Source: Scatosoma sp045127595 (lineage in GTDB: Bacteria > Bacillota > Clostridia > Christensenellales > Borkfalkiaceae). Taken from it: DNA of 64,000 nucleotides. The number at the start of each line of letters is the position of its first letter. Within the stretch, counting starts at the first letter, position 1. A program made the translations under genes and the position numbers. The notes under the pieces were generated by a model, which worked only from the letters and a program-made list of their open reading frames with translations, was not told the origin of the DNA and ran no database searches. Shown here piece by piece: positions 1 through 9,111 of this stretch. The stretch is taken from assembly GCA_045127595.1 (NCBI GenBank), contig JBGVQS010000021.1, forward strand, positions 62,001 through 126,000, read 5' to 3'.

Positions 1-1535
1 CTTCTTCCGCGTATGAAGAAATCATGTACACGAAAGGTGCAGTGCTGACGGATAATTTGTTCGTATCTTCCCCGTTTGCGACTTTGCCCGAAGAAACGAA
101 TATGCGTTTTGAAGGCTACACTTCCGTATCGACGATCAAAGGCACGTATACGGCGATCTTAAAGCAAGCGGAAGCGGAATACGCAGACCTTGCCGGCTAC
201 GTCAGTATCTTGGGCGAAGTGGTCAACGTCATGCCCGGTACGGCTGATTTCGAGAAAAATAATTACGCGGATTACGTACTGTCGCAATACGACGTAATTG
301 CCGTCAATGAAAATATCGAAGACAACGACGGTATCCCCAAAAACGCAAACGAAGCGGTGCTTGTCGTTGGTCAAAACAACGATTTGACGGATATTTTACT
401 TGCACAGCTTGGGCTGATGTCCGCAGAAGACTTTTTGAAAGTGTTTGCCGACGTTAATATCGGCGGCGGAGCGCAGGGCGGAGAAACGAACGGAAAAGAC
501 GATTATCAAACGGTCAATTTTGATAAAATTTTCAACACCGAATTCCGTTTCTATAACAATCACGCAACGTATGCGGAAAACACTTCGGGGCAGGGCTTAC
601 CCTATCGATATATCGGCGGTACTACTTCGACGGAAGAATCCGACCAAATCAAAATCGTTGGGATTTTGCGTTTGAAAGACGGACTTGGCTTCGGCTGTTT
701 GTCGGACGGGTTAAACGTAACGGAAAAGCTTGTGAATAACTATATCGCAAACGAGCTTGCGAATCCTTCTTCTATCGTAGAATATATGCGGAAGAATCCC
801 GGTGCGATTCCTGCGGAGAATTTATACGCGTACGTGGATTATAACACGAACCAGTTGGAAACGAATGACGCGATAGCGGCGCTCGGCGGAAGCGATAAGG
901 TACGGAAAATATTCTTCTATACCGAATCGTTTGATACCAAGCGCGAAATGCTGAACTATCTCGACGGTTGGAACGATTTGTGCGAACAGGGCACGGAAGA
1001 AAATCCGTACGTATATACATGGACGGACGAAAACGGACAAACGCAAACGTTGGGGCTTTGGGAAAAATACGAAGTAAAATACATGGACACCATCGGTATG
1101 ATGATGAGCATGGTCGAAACGATTTTGGACGCGATCACGTACGTGCTTGTAGCGTTTACGTCCATTTCGTTGGTGGTATCTTCAGTTATGATCGGTATCA
1201 TTACCTACGTTTCCGTTGTCGAGCGTACGAAAGAAATCGGTGTTTTGCGTTCTCTCGGCGCGCGGAAAAAGGACATCAAAAACCTGTTCAATGCGGAAAC
1301 GTTCATTATCGGGCTTGCTTCGGGGGCATTCGGGGTAGCGGTTACCTATCTTCTCTCCTTTGCAATCAACGGCTTGCTGGGTGCGCTTACAGGTATCGGC
1401 GCGATTGCTGTGCTGCCCTTCGGCTCGGCGTTTACAATGATTGTGATTAGTATCGTTTTAACGTTGATCAGCGGTTTGATTCCTGCAAAGGCGGCGGCAA
1501 AGAAAGACCCCGTTGTGGCGCTTCGTACCGAATAA
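1..1535 (+). CDS. FtsX-like ABC transporter permease, C-terminal part
   Basis: The reading frame is open to the left edge of the window, so the true start lies upstream. About 340 residues of extracytoplasmic domain are followed by three hydrophobic segments in the last 150 residues. The linker VVERTKEIGVLRSLGARKK between membrane segments is typical of FtsX/MacB-type permeases, in which it contacts the ATPase. The protein ends with a family-like PAKAAAKKDPVVALR tail. Such permeases pair with an ATPase and act in lipoprotein or peptide export or in cell-wall signalling. The ATPase would lie outside the window. A terminator follows the stop codon, so this is the last gene of its operon. The family is clear; the substrate is unknown. 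Confidence 0.85.
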   Translation, partial: SSAYEEIMYTKGAVLTDNLFVSSPFATLPEETNMRFEGYTSVSTIKGTYTAILKQAEAEYADLAGYVSILGEVVNVMPGTADFEKNNYADYVLSQYDVIAVNENIEDNDGIPKNANEAVLVVGQNNDLTDILLAQLGLMSAEDFLKVFADVNIGGGAQGGETNGKDDYQTVNFDKIFNTEFRFYNNHATYAENTSGQGLPYRYIGGTTSTEESDQIKIVGILRLKDGLGFGCLSDGLNVTEKLVNNYIANELANPSSIVEYMRKNPGAIPAENLYAYVDYNTNQLETNDAIAALGGSDKVRKIFFYTESFDTKREMLNYLDGWNDLCEQGTEENPYVYTWTDENGQTQTLGLWEKYEVKYMDTIGMMMSMVETILDAITYVLVAFTSISLVVSSVMIGIITYVSVVERTKEIGVLRSLGARKKDIKNLFNAETFIIGLASGAFGVAVTYLLSFAINGLLGALTGIGAIAVLPFGSAFTMIVISIVLTLISGLIPAKAAAKKDPVVALRTE

Positions 1536-1553
1536 TTGACAAAATTATCAACA

Positions 1554-1590
1554 AAAAATACGGTTCTTTTTTGGAAGAGCCGTATTTTTT
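1554..1590 (+). terminator. Intrinsic terminator after the permease
   Basis: The stem AATACGGTTCT / AGAGCCGTATT (one G-U pair) is followed by a run of seven T. It lies 20 bases after the permease stop codon. Confidence 0.85.
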
Positions 1591-1639
1591 TGCATACTTT
1601 TACGGATACGGAACATACTGCTTACAGGAGGGAAGGATC

Positions 1640-1867
1640 ATGCGTATTGTAAATATTATTGCATATATTTTGGTCATTGTCGGCGCAGTCAACTGGGGCT
1701 TGTTCGGGTTGTTCAACTTCAACCTGGTATCTTCGGTATTCGCCGGCGCACGTACCGTAGGTTCGGTTATCGTTTACACGATCATTGCACTTGCGGCATT
1801 GTGGTTGATCCTGTCGCCGCTCATCAGTGGCGGCGCGCTTTGGTTCAGAGATAGAAGCGCGGACTAA
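1640..1867 (+). CDS. DUF378 family small membrane protein
   Basis: This 75-residue protein has two hydrophobic helices joined by a short loop. The N-terminal stretch IAYILVIVGAVNWGLFGLF matches the DUF378 family as I know it, in which the VGAxNWGL pattern recurs. The ATG at 1640 is preferred over an upstream TTG because GGAGGGAAGG lies just upstream with good spacing. It stands alone between two terminators. The biochemical role of the family is unknown; it is an inner-membrane protein of normal length. Confidence 0.8.
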   Translation: MRIVNIIAYILVIVGAVNWGLFGLFNFNLVSSVFAGARTVGSVIVYTIIALAALWLILSPLISGGALWFRDRSAD

Positions 1868-1892
1868 CACGGACGAAATAAATTCTGAACGG

Positions 1893-1939
1893 GAAAGCGG
1901 TTGTTTGAGAGCGTAACAGCTTTAAAACAACCGCTTTTT
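1893..1939 (+). terminator. Intrinsic terminator after the DUF378 gene
   Basis: The inverted repeat AAAGCGGTTGTTT / AAACAACCGCTTT ends in a T run, about 30 bases after the stop codon. Confidence 0.85.
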
Positions 1940-1973
1940 CATATTTTTAAGGAAAAAATTTTTTTTGTCGGTA

Positions 1974-2002
1974 TTGACAATTTTGTTTTCTCATAGTATA
2001 AT
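1974..2002 (+). promoter_or_regulatory. Sigma-A promoter for lemA
   Basis: TTGACA at 1974-1979, a 17-bp spacer and TATAAT at 1997-2002 make a perfect consensus. The lemA RBS follows about 40 bases later. The -35 context GGTATTGACAATT is identical to that of the promoter at 4737. Confidence 0.9.
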
Positions 2003-2051
2003 ATAAGCGAAAAATAAAGGAAGCCCTATAAGGGCTTAAAAGGAGAGAACC

Positions 2052-2657
2052 ATGTTACAAGGATTGCTTATCGGCGTCGGCGGAATCGTCGGAATCGTAC
2101 TCGCCGTCGTAGTCGTACTGTTGGTATTGATTGTGGCGTCGTGGTGGATCAAGACGCGCAACACATTCGTCAAGCTGAAAAACCGCGTGGAAGAAGCTTG
2201 GGCAACGATCGACGTGTTTTTAAAGAAACGTTTTGATCTTATCCCCAACCTTGTGGAAACGGTAAAAGGGTATGCAAAGCATGAAACGGAAACGTTGCAA
2301 AACGTAGTTGCCGCGCGCAATATGGGTATGGGCGCAAAGACCGCGGATGAAAAAATGGCAGCCGCAGGGGAGCTGACTTCTTCCCTTCGCACCTTCTTTT
2401 CCGTCGTGCAGGAACAGTACCCCGACTTAAAGGCAAACACCAACTTCCTTGACTTGCAAGGTCAGTTGAAAAATATCGAAGGGGAGCTGGAAAGCGCTCG
2501 CCGTTATTATAACGGAGTCGTTAAGACGTTCAATACCAAGCTGGAACTCTTCCCTGCATGCATTATCGGCAAGCGCATGGGCGAAGGGTATGAAAAGAAG
2601 GCGTATTTCGAGCTGGAAAGCGACGAAGAACGCAAAAACGTTAAAGTGCAATTTTAA
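2052..2657 (+). CDS. lemA: LemA family membrane protein
   Basis: This 201-residue protein has one N-terminal transmembrane helix (about residues 4-32) and then a long helical domain. It carries the family signature NRVEEAWATIDVFLKKRFDL, and VETVKGYAKHE follows. The RBS AAGGAGAG precedes the ATG. LemA proteins are membrane-anchored four-helix proteins of unclear biochemical role, commonly linked with TPM or DUF2207 proteins. Here a DUF2207 gene starts one base after the lemA stop codon, so the two are translated from one message and probably work together at the membrane. Confidence 0.92.
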   Translation: MLQGLLIGVGGIVGIVLAVVVVLLVLIVASWWIKTRNTFVKLKNRVEEAWATIDVFLKKRFDLIPNLVETVKGYAKHETETLQNVVAARNMGMGAKTADEKMAAAGELTSSLRTFFSVVQEQYPDLKANTNFLDLQGQLKNIEGELESARRYYNGVVKTFNTKLELFPACIIGKRMGEGYEKKAYFELESDEERKNVKVQF

Positions 2658-2658
2658 T

Positions 2659-4620
2659 ATGAACACTTGCTTTACGAGCTTTACAAAACGCCGCTCCTCT
2701 TTCAAAAGATGGGCGGCAGTATTCATTACGTTGCTTCTGCTTTGTATTCCGTTTTTGCCGAAAATGGGAAAGGACGGGGGCAGGTACGAGTTGAATGCTT
2801 CTGCCGACGCTTATAAAGGCGCGCGTTCCGCCACCATGTCGATTGAAAAATACGACGCGGAATTCACGGTCAAAACGGATAGAAAAATCGAAATCCGTCA
2901 AAGTGTAACCGTGCATTTTTTAAAAAATCAACGCATGTTTTATTTGGCGTTGCCGTTAGAAGGGGACCGTTATTACGGTTTTGACGTAACCTGCGCAGGC
3001 AACGACGATTTTTCGTGGTACGTTGCGGACAATCCCATAATGGACGGATTTTTAGACGTCAACTGCGAAGGGGGCGTAACCGCAGGCGCGACTTGGACGT
3101 ACGATTTTTCCTACGTGCTGGAAATCGGCAAAGACGATTTGAAAAACGGCGTGCGATTAGACGTTGTGGGTTTTGGTACGACCGTGCCCATCCATAACGT
3201 AACGGTAACCCTGCATTTACCCGATGCGCCTATTTCCGCGGAATATATCAGTGCGGAGTACGGCGGCAGCGGTCATGGCAGCGTTACGGAACGCTGGCTG
3301 GACGAACGCACTTGGGTATTGACAAGCGACTGCCTTGAGCTCGGTTCTAACGACTACTATGACGAAGCTTCCGTGCAAGGCATTACCGTATCGCTCATAT
3401 TTGAAAAGGGCGTGTTAAAAGACTTCATGCTGACGAAAATCTTCACGTCGGATATGTGGGCAATTTTGCTTTTTAGCGGCGTATTGCTCGGCGGCGGTAT
3501 TTGCGCGCTTGTATTTCTTCGCAAAAAACGGGAGATCATCACGGTAGTCAATATCAAACCGCCCGAAGGCATGGACCCTTTGTGCATGGGCAAGTGGCTG
3601 GACGGCACGGTGGATAGCGAAGACGTTACCTCTATGATTTACTATTTCGCGCAGCAGGGGTACTTGACGGTCAATTTAGAAGACCAAGACGATCCCTTGC
3701 TCATAAAACGCGTTGTGGAGTTGCCCGAAACAGCGCCCGTTTATCAAAAAACGCTGTTTAACGGACTTTTTAAAAAGGGCGACGCAGTGCGCGCGTCCGA
3801 CCTGTCGGAAAAATTCTACGTCCACGTAGATATGGCGAAAAAACAACTCCCGTCCCCGACCATGTACGATAAAAAGAGTCTGCTTGGCTTCGTGCTTTGC
3901 TGTTTGGCTGGCGTAGCGTTTGCCGTTCTCGCGCCCCTTGTAACCGCGCTTTGCAAAATCGGCGGCGGGTATACCGAATGGAGTGGCTTGATGATACTTT
4001 TCCCCGTGCTGTTCACGGCAATCCTTGGCTTGGTGCGGGAAAATTACCGCTATAAATGGAAGAACCGCAAGCGTATAGGAATACTGATCGGGATTATCGC
4101 GGTGGCGGTTTTATGTAGCTTTTTGTACGTTTTTGCCGTCGGCTCGCACGTTATGCTTGTCAGCGAAAAGGTCGTTATCGCGGCAACGGCGGTGGTTTTG
4201 ACTTTTATGGGCTTGCGCTGTGTTTCCCGCTCGGAAAAATATCTGGAAAAGCTTGGGCAAATCTTGGGCTTTAAGGACTTTATCGTCGTTACGGAAGAAG
4301 AAAAAATCAAGGTCATGCTCGAAGAAAACCCCGAACTGTATTACGACGTTTTGCCGTACGCGCAGGTGCTCGGCGTTACGAACGAATGGGAAGGGAAATT
4401 CAAGCGTATTTTAATCGAAGCGCCTGCGTGGTGCGTTGGCTCGCAAATGACGGTGTTCGATTATATGATTTTGAATAGCTGTTTACGCAGAGCGTCTATT
4501 CGTATGACAGCTCGGCCGCAACGCAAATCGGGCGGCTTTGTCAGCGGCAGCGGCGGCGGTGGCAGTTTTGGCGGCTTTGGCGGCGGCGGACACGGCGGCG
4601 GTGGGTTTGGCACTCGGTAA
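2659..4620 (+). CDS. DUF2207 domain membrane protein
   Basis: From ATG 2659 the protein has 653 residues. It has a signal or anchor helix (about residues 17-35), an extracytoplasmic beta-rich DUF2207 region, a transmembrane helix near residue 260, a cytoplasmic stretch, further helices around residues 415-530, and a glycine-rich tail of the GGGGSFGGFGGGGHGGGG type that is usual in this family. ATG 2659 follows the lemA stop directly, which suggests translational coupling. The function is unknown; an envelope role is inferred from the lemA pairing. Just after the signal helix the coding sequence contains a copy of a dispersed DNA motif (2773-2797) read as DGGRYE. Confidence 0.85.
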   Translation: MNTCFTSFTKRRSSFKRWAAVFITLLLLCIPFLPKMGKDGGRYELNASADAYKGARSATMSIEKYDAEFTVKTDRKIEIRQSVTVHFLKNQRMFYLALPLEGDRYYGFDVTCAGNDDFSWYVADNPIMDGFLDVNCEGGVTAGATWTYDFSYVLEIGKDDLKNGVRLDVVGFGTTVPIHNVTVTLHLPDAPISAEYISAEYGGSGHGSVTERWLDERTWVLTSDCLELGSNDYYDEASVQGITVSLIFEKGVLKDFMLTKIFTSDMWAILLFSGVLLGGGICALVFLRKKREIITVVNIKPPEGMDPLCMGKWLDGTVDSEDVTSMIYYFAQQGYLTVNLEDQDDPLLIKRVVELPETAPVYQKTLFNGLFKKGDAVRASDLSEKFYVHVDMAKKQLPSPTMYDKKSLLGFVLCCLAGVAFAVLAPLVTALCKIGGGYTEWSGLMILFPVLFTAILGLVRENYRYKWKNRKRIGILIGIIAVAVLCSFLYVFAVGSHVMLVSEKVVIAATAVVLTFMGLRCVSRSEKYLEKLGQILGFKDFIVVTEEEKIKVMLEENPELYYDVLPYAQVLGVTNEWEGKFKRILIEAPAWCVGSQMTVFDYMILNSCLRRASIRMTARPQRKSGGFVSGSGGGGSFGGFGGGGHGGGGFGTR

Positions 4621-4644
4621 AAGCGCCCCTTATTACGGTAAAAT

Positions 4645-4683
4645 AACAGCCTTTTTCTATCAGCGAAGAAGGCTGTTTTTTTT
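4645..4683 (+). terminator. Intrinsic terminator after lemA-DUF2207
   Basis: The stem AACAGCC(TTT) / (AA)GGCTGTT is followed by eight T, 25 bases after the DUF2207 stop codon. Confidence 0.85.
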
Positions 4684-4736
4684 GAAAAGCGTTCGAAAGT
4701 AACACATAAAAACCATAGGGAATTTTTTTGCAGGTA

Positions 4737-4765
4737 TTGACAATTCTTGACAAAAGTGCTATAAT
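4737..4765 (+). promoter_or_regulatory. Sigma-A promoter for the small peptide and LRR protein
   Basis: TTGACA at 4737-4742, a 17-bp spacer and TATAAT at 4760-4765 make a perfect consensus. A second TTGACA at 4747 is too close to the -10 to be used. Transcription would start about 25 bases before the 46-codon gene. Confidence 0.9.
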
Positions 4766-4794
4766 AAATAAAATAGCCAAAAAGGGGGCTTTTT

Positions 4795-4935
4795 ATGAAC
4801 AAGGAAGAATACAAGCAGCTCAAAATCAGCGTGCTGTATTTTGATGAAACGGACGTCATTTGCTCGTCGCAGTTTATCGAAAACGACAGCAACGACGATT
4901 TGGAATGGGATTGGTATGAAGGGGGTATCTTATGA
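4795..4935 (+). CDS. 46-residue acidic peptide, coupled to the LRR gene
   Basis: The ORF starts 24 bases after a consensus -10 box, has an RBS-like AAAGGGGGC, and overlaps the start of the LRR gene by four bases (ATGA). The peptide begins MNKEEYKQLKISVLYFDETD, continues VICSSQF, and ends in an acidic, Trp-rich tail with D-L-E-W-D-W. There is no signal peptide. The layout (a short YKxLKISVLYFDExDVICxS head and an acidic tail) resembles a class of short Clostridia proteins I recall having D-V-I-C/T-x-S motifs, but I cannot confirm the relation. The overlap suggests translational coupling; the peptide might be a leader, a secreted signal or a partner of the LRR protein. Confidence 0.6.
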   Translation: MNKEEYKQLKISVLYFDETDVICSSQFIENDSNDDLEWDWYEGGIL

Positions 4936-7298
4936 CGAAAAAAATGAAACGAGTACTGTTATCAGTTTTCGTATGCGCAGGAACGGCAATTTTAGGCGGA
5001 GCGGCTTTGCAATTCGACAAAGCGGCGGTTAAGGCGGAAACTTCCCCGAAATTGAATATTTGCGGCTACACGCTTTCCTTGAAAGATAATATACATATTA
5101 AGTACGCAGTAGCGACGGAAAATACCGAAACCGCCACCGATTTTGGTATGCTTGTATGGACGGAGCCGCAAACCGAGTACGTATACGGCACGCAAGCTAC
5201 GGTTTTGGAACAAACAAGCACGACGGAACAAAACGGCGTAGAATACCCCGTATTCGAATACGCGGAGCTTGCCGCACGGCAGATGACGGACGTAGTATAT
5301 TCTCGCGCGTACGCGCTCGTAGATGGCGAGTATTATTACAGCGAAGTAAAAAAATACAGCATTTTAGAATACGCGTATAACAAGCTTGGGCTTACGGAAG
5401 CCACGGCGACGAGCGACCAAGCGCTCGTGGATTTATTGAACGGAATGCTTGAATACGGCGGTTTAGCGCAGACCTATTTTGGCTATAAAACGGACGAGCT
5501 TGCAAGCGATCCGTTTGCTTACGTACGTGTAGCGAACGCCACGTTTGCCGACGGCTTTGATTACGGCATTTTTAGGACGGGCAAAGAAGTTTCCGTAACC
5601 CCGAACGACGGGTACGTGTTAAGCGAAAACGCGCCGAACGCTTTTAAAGCGGACGAAAGCGGAAACGTAACGTTGACTGTGCCGCAAGAAAAAGAGATTT
5701 ACGAAACGGCGTTTGAAATCCCTGAGGTGTATTCTGAAGGTCTTGCATACACCTTAAACAGCGACGGAGTAAGCTATTCGGTAACGGGCATTGGTACTTG
5801 TACAGACACGGACGTGGTTATCCCTGCTAAATATGAAGGTTTGCCTGTAACTTTGATTAAAAATTATGCGTTCTCTGGTTGCAGTAGTTTAACGAACATA
5901 ACAATTCCTGACAGCATAACTTCTATTGGAGCTTATGCGTTCCCTAGTTGCAGTGGTTTAACGAATATAACAATTCCCGACAGCGTAACTTCTATTGGAA
6001 GTTCTGCGTTCTTGTATTGCAGTAGTTTAACGAGTGTAACGATTGGAAACAATGTAACTTCGATTGGGGAGCATGCATTCTTTAATTGCGATAGTTTAAC
6101 GAGTATAACGATACCCGACAGCGTAACTTCAATTGGAGATTCTGCGTTCAGCTGGTGCAGTAATTTAACGAGTATAACGGTTGATGAAAACAATGTTGCG
6201 TATCAATCGATTAATGGGAATTTATATACAAAGGACGGATTGAAACTTATTCAATATGCAATCGGTAAAACGGCAACGGAATTTACTATTCTCAACAGTG
6301 TAACTTTGATTGGGAATTGCGCATTCTATCGTTGTAGTAGTTTAACGAGTATAACGATCCCTGACAGTGTAACTTCGATTGGAAATTATGCGTTCTTGGG
6401 ATGTAGTAATTTAACGAGTATAACGATACCTGACAGCGTAATTTCGATTGGAATTTCTGCGTTCTATAGTTGCAGAAGTTTATCGGATATAACGATTGGT
6501 AACAGCGTAACTTCAATTGAGGCTGGTGCATTCTCTAATTGTAGTGGCTTAACGAGTATAACGATACCCGACAGCGTAACTTTAATTGGAGCTGCTGCGT
6601 TCAAAGATTGCAGTAGTTTAATGAGTATAACAATTGGTAACAGCGTAACTTCAATTGAGTCTGCTGCGTTCTATAAGTGCAGTAATTTAACGGATATAAC
6701 AATTCCCGATAGCGTAACTTTCATTGGGGTCTCGGCGTTCCAATATTGCAGTAGCTTAACGAATATAACAATTCCCGACAGCGTAACTTTGATTGAATCT
6801 TATGCATTCGATAATTGCAATAGTTTAACGAGTGTATATTATGAAGGTACATACGAAGAATGGAATAAAATTTCAATAAGTTCTTATAATACGGATTTAA
6901 CCAACGCAACCCGTTATTATTACAGCGAAAGCGAACCTGCGTTAAACGCGGACGGCACAGCGTATGACGGCAACTACTGGCATTATAACGAAAACGGCGA
7001 AATTACCGTTTGGGAATACGTAGAAGCAACGTTTACGGTTTCGGTGGGCAGTAACACCGTTACCATTCCTGCGGATGGCACGGCTACCTTGCAATTTACC
7101 GCATCCGCTACTTCGCAATACAAAATTACTTGCAGCAGCGGAACGTTGACGGACGAAAACGGCGCTACGGTCAGCATTATTTCCTGCACGAAAGGGGAAG
7201 TATATACGGTAATTTTGACGGCTACGGCAGGTTCGACTGTAAAGGTTACAATTCGCACGTACGATCCCGACGAAGAAAACTGGACGCCGAATTATTAA
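4932..7298 (+). CDS. Secreted BspA-type leucine-rich-repeat protein
   Basis: This 788-residue protein has a signal peptide (about residues 1-36). A domain of unknown fold (about residues 37-215) is followed by about 13 LRR_5 repeats of 23 residues (about residues 310-640, consensus LTSITIPDSVTSIGxxAFxxCSS), one of which is interrupted by an irregular insert. A C-terminal beta-rich domain completes it. No LPXTG motif or C-terminal membrane anchor is visible, so it is probably secreted or held non-covalently. BspA-like repeats are typical of host- or matrix-binding surface proteins of gut and oral bacteria. The repeat region is visibly richer in A and T than its flanks, consistent with repeat shuffling. 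Confidence 0.88.
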   Translation: MTKKMKRVLLSVFVCAGTAILGGAALQFDKAAVKAETSPKLNICGYTLSLKDNIHIKYAVATENTETATDFGMLVWTEPQTEYVYGTQATVLEQTSTTEQNGVEYPVFEYAELAARQMTDVVYSRAYALVDGEYYYSEVKKYSILEYAYNKLGLTEATATSDQALVDLLNGMLEYGGLAQTYFGYKTDELASDPFAYVRVANATFADGFDYGIFRTGKEVSVTPNDGYVLSENAPNAFKADESGNVTLTVPQEKEIYETAFEIPEVYSEGLAYTLNSDGVSYSVTGIGTCTDTDVVIPAKYEGLPVTLIKNYAFSGCSSLTNITIPDSITSIGAYAFPSCSGLTNITIPDSVTSIGSSAFLYCSSLTSVTIGNNVTSIGEHAFFNCDSLTSITIPDSVTSIGDSAFSWCSNLTSITVDENNVAYQSINGNLYTKDGLKLIQYAIGKTATEFTILNSVTLIGNCAFYRCSSLTSITIPDSVTSIGNYAFLGCSNLTSITIPDSVISIGISAFYSCRSLSDITIGNSVTSIEAGAFSNCSGLTSITIPDSVTLIGAAAFKDCSSLMSITIGNSVTSIESAAFYKCSNLTDITIPDSVTFIGVSAFQYCSSLTNITIPDSVTLIESYAFDNCNSLTSVYYEGTYEEWNKISISSYNTDLTNATRYYYSESEPALNADGTAYDGNYWHYNENGEITVWEYVEATFTVSVGSNTVTIPADGTATLQFTASATSQYKITCSSGTLTDENGATVSIISCTKGEVYTVILTATAGSTVKVTIRTYDPDEENWTPNY
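5868..6838 (+). repeat. 69-bp tandem repeats encoding LRR_5 units
   Basis: About thirteen 69-bp units encode 23-residue leucine-rich repeats. Several share long identical stretches around the codons for TIPDSVTSIG, so slippage or recombination could change copy number. Confidence 0.85.
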
Positions 7299-7313
7299 GG
7301 CGAAAAAGGCATG

Positions 7314-7345
7314 AAAAAATCGGCTGATGATTCAGCCGATTTTTC
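7314..7345. terminator. Bidirectional terminator between convergent genes
   Basis: The stem AAAAATCGGCTGA / TTCAGCCGATTTTT has A and T runs on both sides. It serves the LRR gene on + and the YegP-repeat gene on -. Confidence 0.85.
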
Positions 7346-7362
7346 TTTTAGTATATAACAAA

Positions 7363-9009
7363 TCAACGTTCGGTCAAGGACGAATCCGCAAGCACGGGGG
7401 AATTCATAGCAAAACGTTTTACCGACTCTACCGCGTTTTGGCAACGGCGTTTGGTCTTGTAATGCTCGCCCAAACAAAGGAGTTGGTTGTTGCTATTCAA
7501 CAGCTTATAGATATAATCTCCGCGCTTGGTCAGCGAAATACGGAAATTGTTTTTGCTGATGTTATTCTTATGCGTTTGGATACCGTTTACCGCGCCGACG
7601 TAGGTCGTATATTCTTCACTGGACAAAAGCTTTTCGCCGTTGTTGGCAAACAGCTCGAAATAATACACCGTTTCTCCGTTTGCATCCTTTGCCGTATCAA
7701 TGATCCATTTTCCGTTATATCCGTCGGGCAGGGGAGCAATCTCGCTGTCGTCTTCGGGCGGGATTTTTACCACTTGGTCTTGGATATTCTCGTCCAAAAT
7801 AGCCGTTTTAGCAAACCGTTTCGTAGACTCGATCGCGCTTTCGCAACGTGCGCGCGTGGGGTAATTTTCGCCCATGCAAAGGAGCATATTTTTACCGCTC
7901 AGCAGTTTAAAGATATAATCGCCTTTTTTCGAAAGAGTGATTTTGAAATTGCCCTTTAAAATGTTCGTCTTATGCGTTTCAATACCGCGGAGCACGCCGT
8001 TATACGAAGTATATTCTTCGCTGGACAAAAGCTTTTCGCCGTTGGACGCGTGCAGTTCAAAGAAATACATTTCTTCGTCTTCGTGTACGCTGTCGCTGAA
8101 AATGATACGGCAGATCACCCATTTTCCGCTATATCTTGCCGTTTGGTCGTTTTCGTCTTCTTCGTAAAAATCTACGCCGTCAAGCCCGTCTTTCAATTCG
8201 TCGATCAATTCCTTGTCGCTTACCTTGACGGGGGATTTTTTCTTGCTCGGTTTTGCCGTTTTCTTTTCCGCAGGTTTTTGTTCATCCGCTTTCTTTTTGA
8301 CCGTTTTCTTTGTAGGCGCGGGAGCGCTTTCTTCCGCCGAAGCGCTCGTGCTGGTCTTGGCAAGTTCCGCATTCGTTTGCGCGCGGACTTCTTCGGCTTT
8401 TACCTTGGCTTTTTCCGCTTTCGCTTTTGCTGTTTCCGTTTTCATTTTCGCTTCCGCTTCCGCACGCGCCGCCTTTTCCGCCAAAGCCTTTGCTTCCGCT
8501 TCCGTGCGAGCCGCTTTTTCTTCCAAAGCTTTTACTTCCGCTTTTGCGCGCGCTTCCTTTTCTTTGAGCGCTTTAAGTTCTGCTTCCGCACGCGCCGCTT
8601 TTTCTTCCAAAGCGCGGGTTTCCGCTTCCGCACGGGCGGTCAGCTCCGCTTGGGCGAGGGCTTCCGCTTCTTCTCGGGCGGCTTTTTCCGCTTGCGCTTT
8701 TTCTTCGGCTGCCGCTCTGGCGCGTTCCGCTTCTTCCGCGCGGGCTTGCGCGAGCTTAGCTGCTTTCAACTGTTCCTGCGCCTGTTCTTCCGCTTGCGCT
8801 TTTTGTTTTTCAAGCGCTTTGCGTTTGGCAGCGTTTTCCGCTTTTAAGCGTTTAATTTCCGCTTCCTTTTTCTTCTTTACGCCGCGCACGATCAATACCA
8901 CTGCAAGCAGGAATACCGCAAAGGCGCACGCCGCAAGTATGACTGTCAACGCCATGTGCGCTCTTGCATACTCTAAGCATTTGATAATAAATTGTTTTAA
9001 CTTATCCAT
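7363..9009 (-). CDS. Membrane-anchored coiled-coil protein with two DUF1508 (YegP-like) modules
   Basis: This 548-residue protein has an N-terminal transmembrane helix (about residues 17-42). A long Ala/Glu/Lys coiled coil (about residues 45-215) and a Lys/Pro linker follow. Two homologous modules of about 105 residues make up the rest. Each has the FELxxxNGEKLLSSEEYTxY pattern of DUF1508/YegP, continuing with GIxTHKxNI and RGDYIxKLL-like strands. YegP-type domains are small beta-sheet dimers of unknown role. The RBS AGGGAGA lies upstream of the start. Divergent promoters separate it from the flavoprotein gene. Confidence 0.8.
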   Translation of the reverse strand: MDKLKQFIIKCLEYARAHMALTVILAACAFAVFLLAVVLIVRGVKKKKEAEIKRLKAENAAKRKALEKQKAQAEEQAQEQLKAAKLAQARAEEAERARAAAEEKAQAEKAAREEAEALAQAELTARAEAETRALEEKAARAEAELKALKEKEARAKAEVKALEEKAARTEAEAKALAEKAARAEAEAKMKTETAKAKAEKAKVKAEEVRAQTNAELAKTSTSASAEESAPAPTKKTVKKKADEQKPAEKKTAKPSKKKSPVKVSDKELIDELKDGLDGVDFYEEDENDQTARYSGKWVICRIIFSDSVHEDEEMYFFELHASNGEKLLSSEEYTSYNGVLRGIETHKTNILKGNFKITLSKKGDYIFKLLSGKNMLLCMGENYPTRARCESAIESTKRFAKTAILDENIQDQVVKIPPEDDSEIAPLPDGYNGKWIIDTAKDANGETVYYFELFANNGEKLLSSEEYTTYVGAVNGIQTHKNNISKNNFRISLTKRGDYIYKLLNSNNQLLCLGEHYKTKRRCQNAVESVKRFAMNSPVLADSSLTER

Positions 9010-9043
9010 ACCGTCTCCCTGAAAAATTTGTTGCCTTATTTAT

Positions 9044-9072
9044 ATTTTAATATAAAATTTCCTAAAAGTCAA
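9044..9072 (-). promoter_or_regulatory. Promoter for the YegP-repeat gene
   Basis: On the minus strand TTGACT (9067-9072), 17 bp and TAAAAT (9044-9049) lie about 35 bases before the start codon. Confidence 0.65.
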
Positions 9073-9111
9073 CTCGGGGCGGAAAAAATTTGCCGTTGAA
9101 TTTGAAAAAAT

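Noticed and set aside
5868..6838. CRISPR-like spacing of repeats
   Set aside because: The repeats are in-frame LRR codons without unique spacers.
7972..9022. Long + strand ORFs opposite the coiled-coil gene
   Set aside because: Low-complexity Phe/Arg or Ala/Ser strings are the complement of the Ala/Glu/Lys coiled coil.
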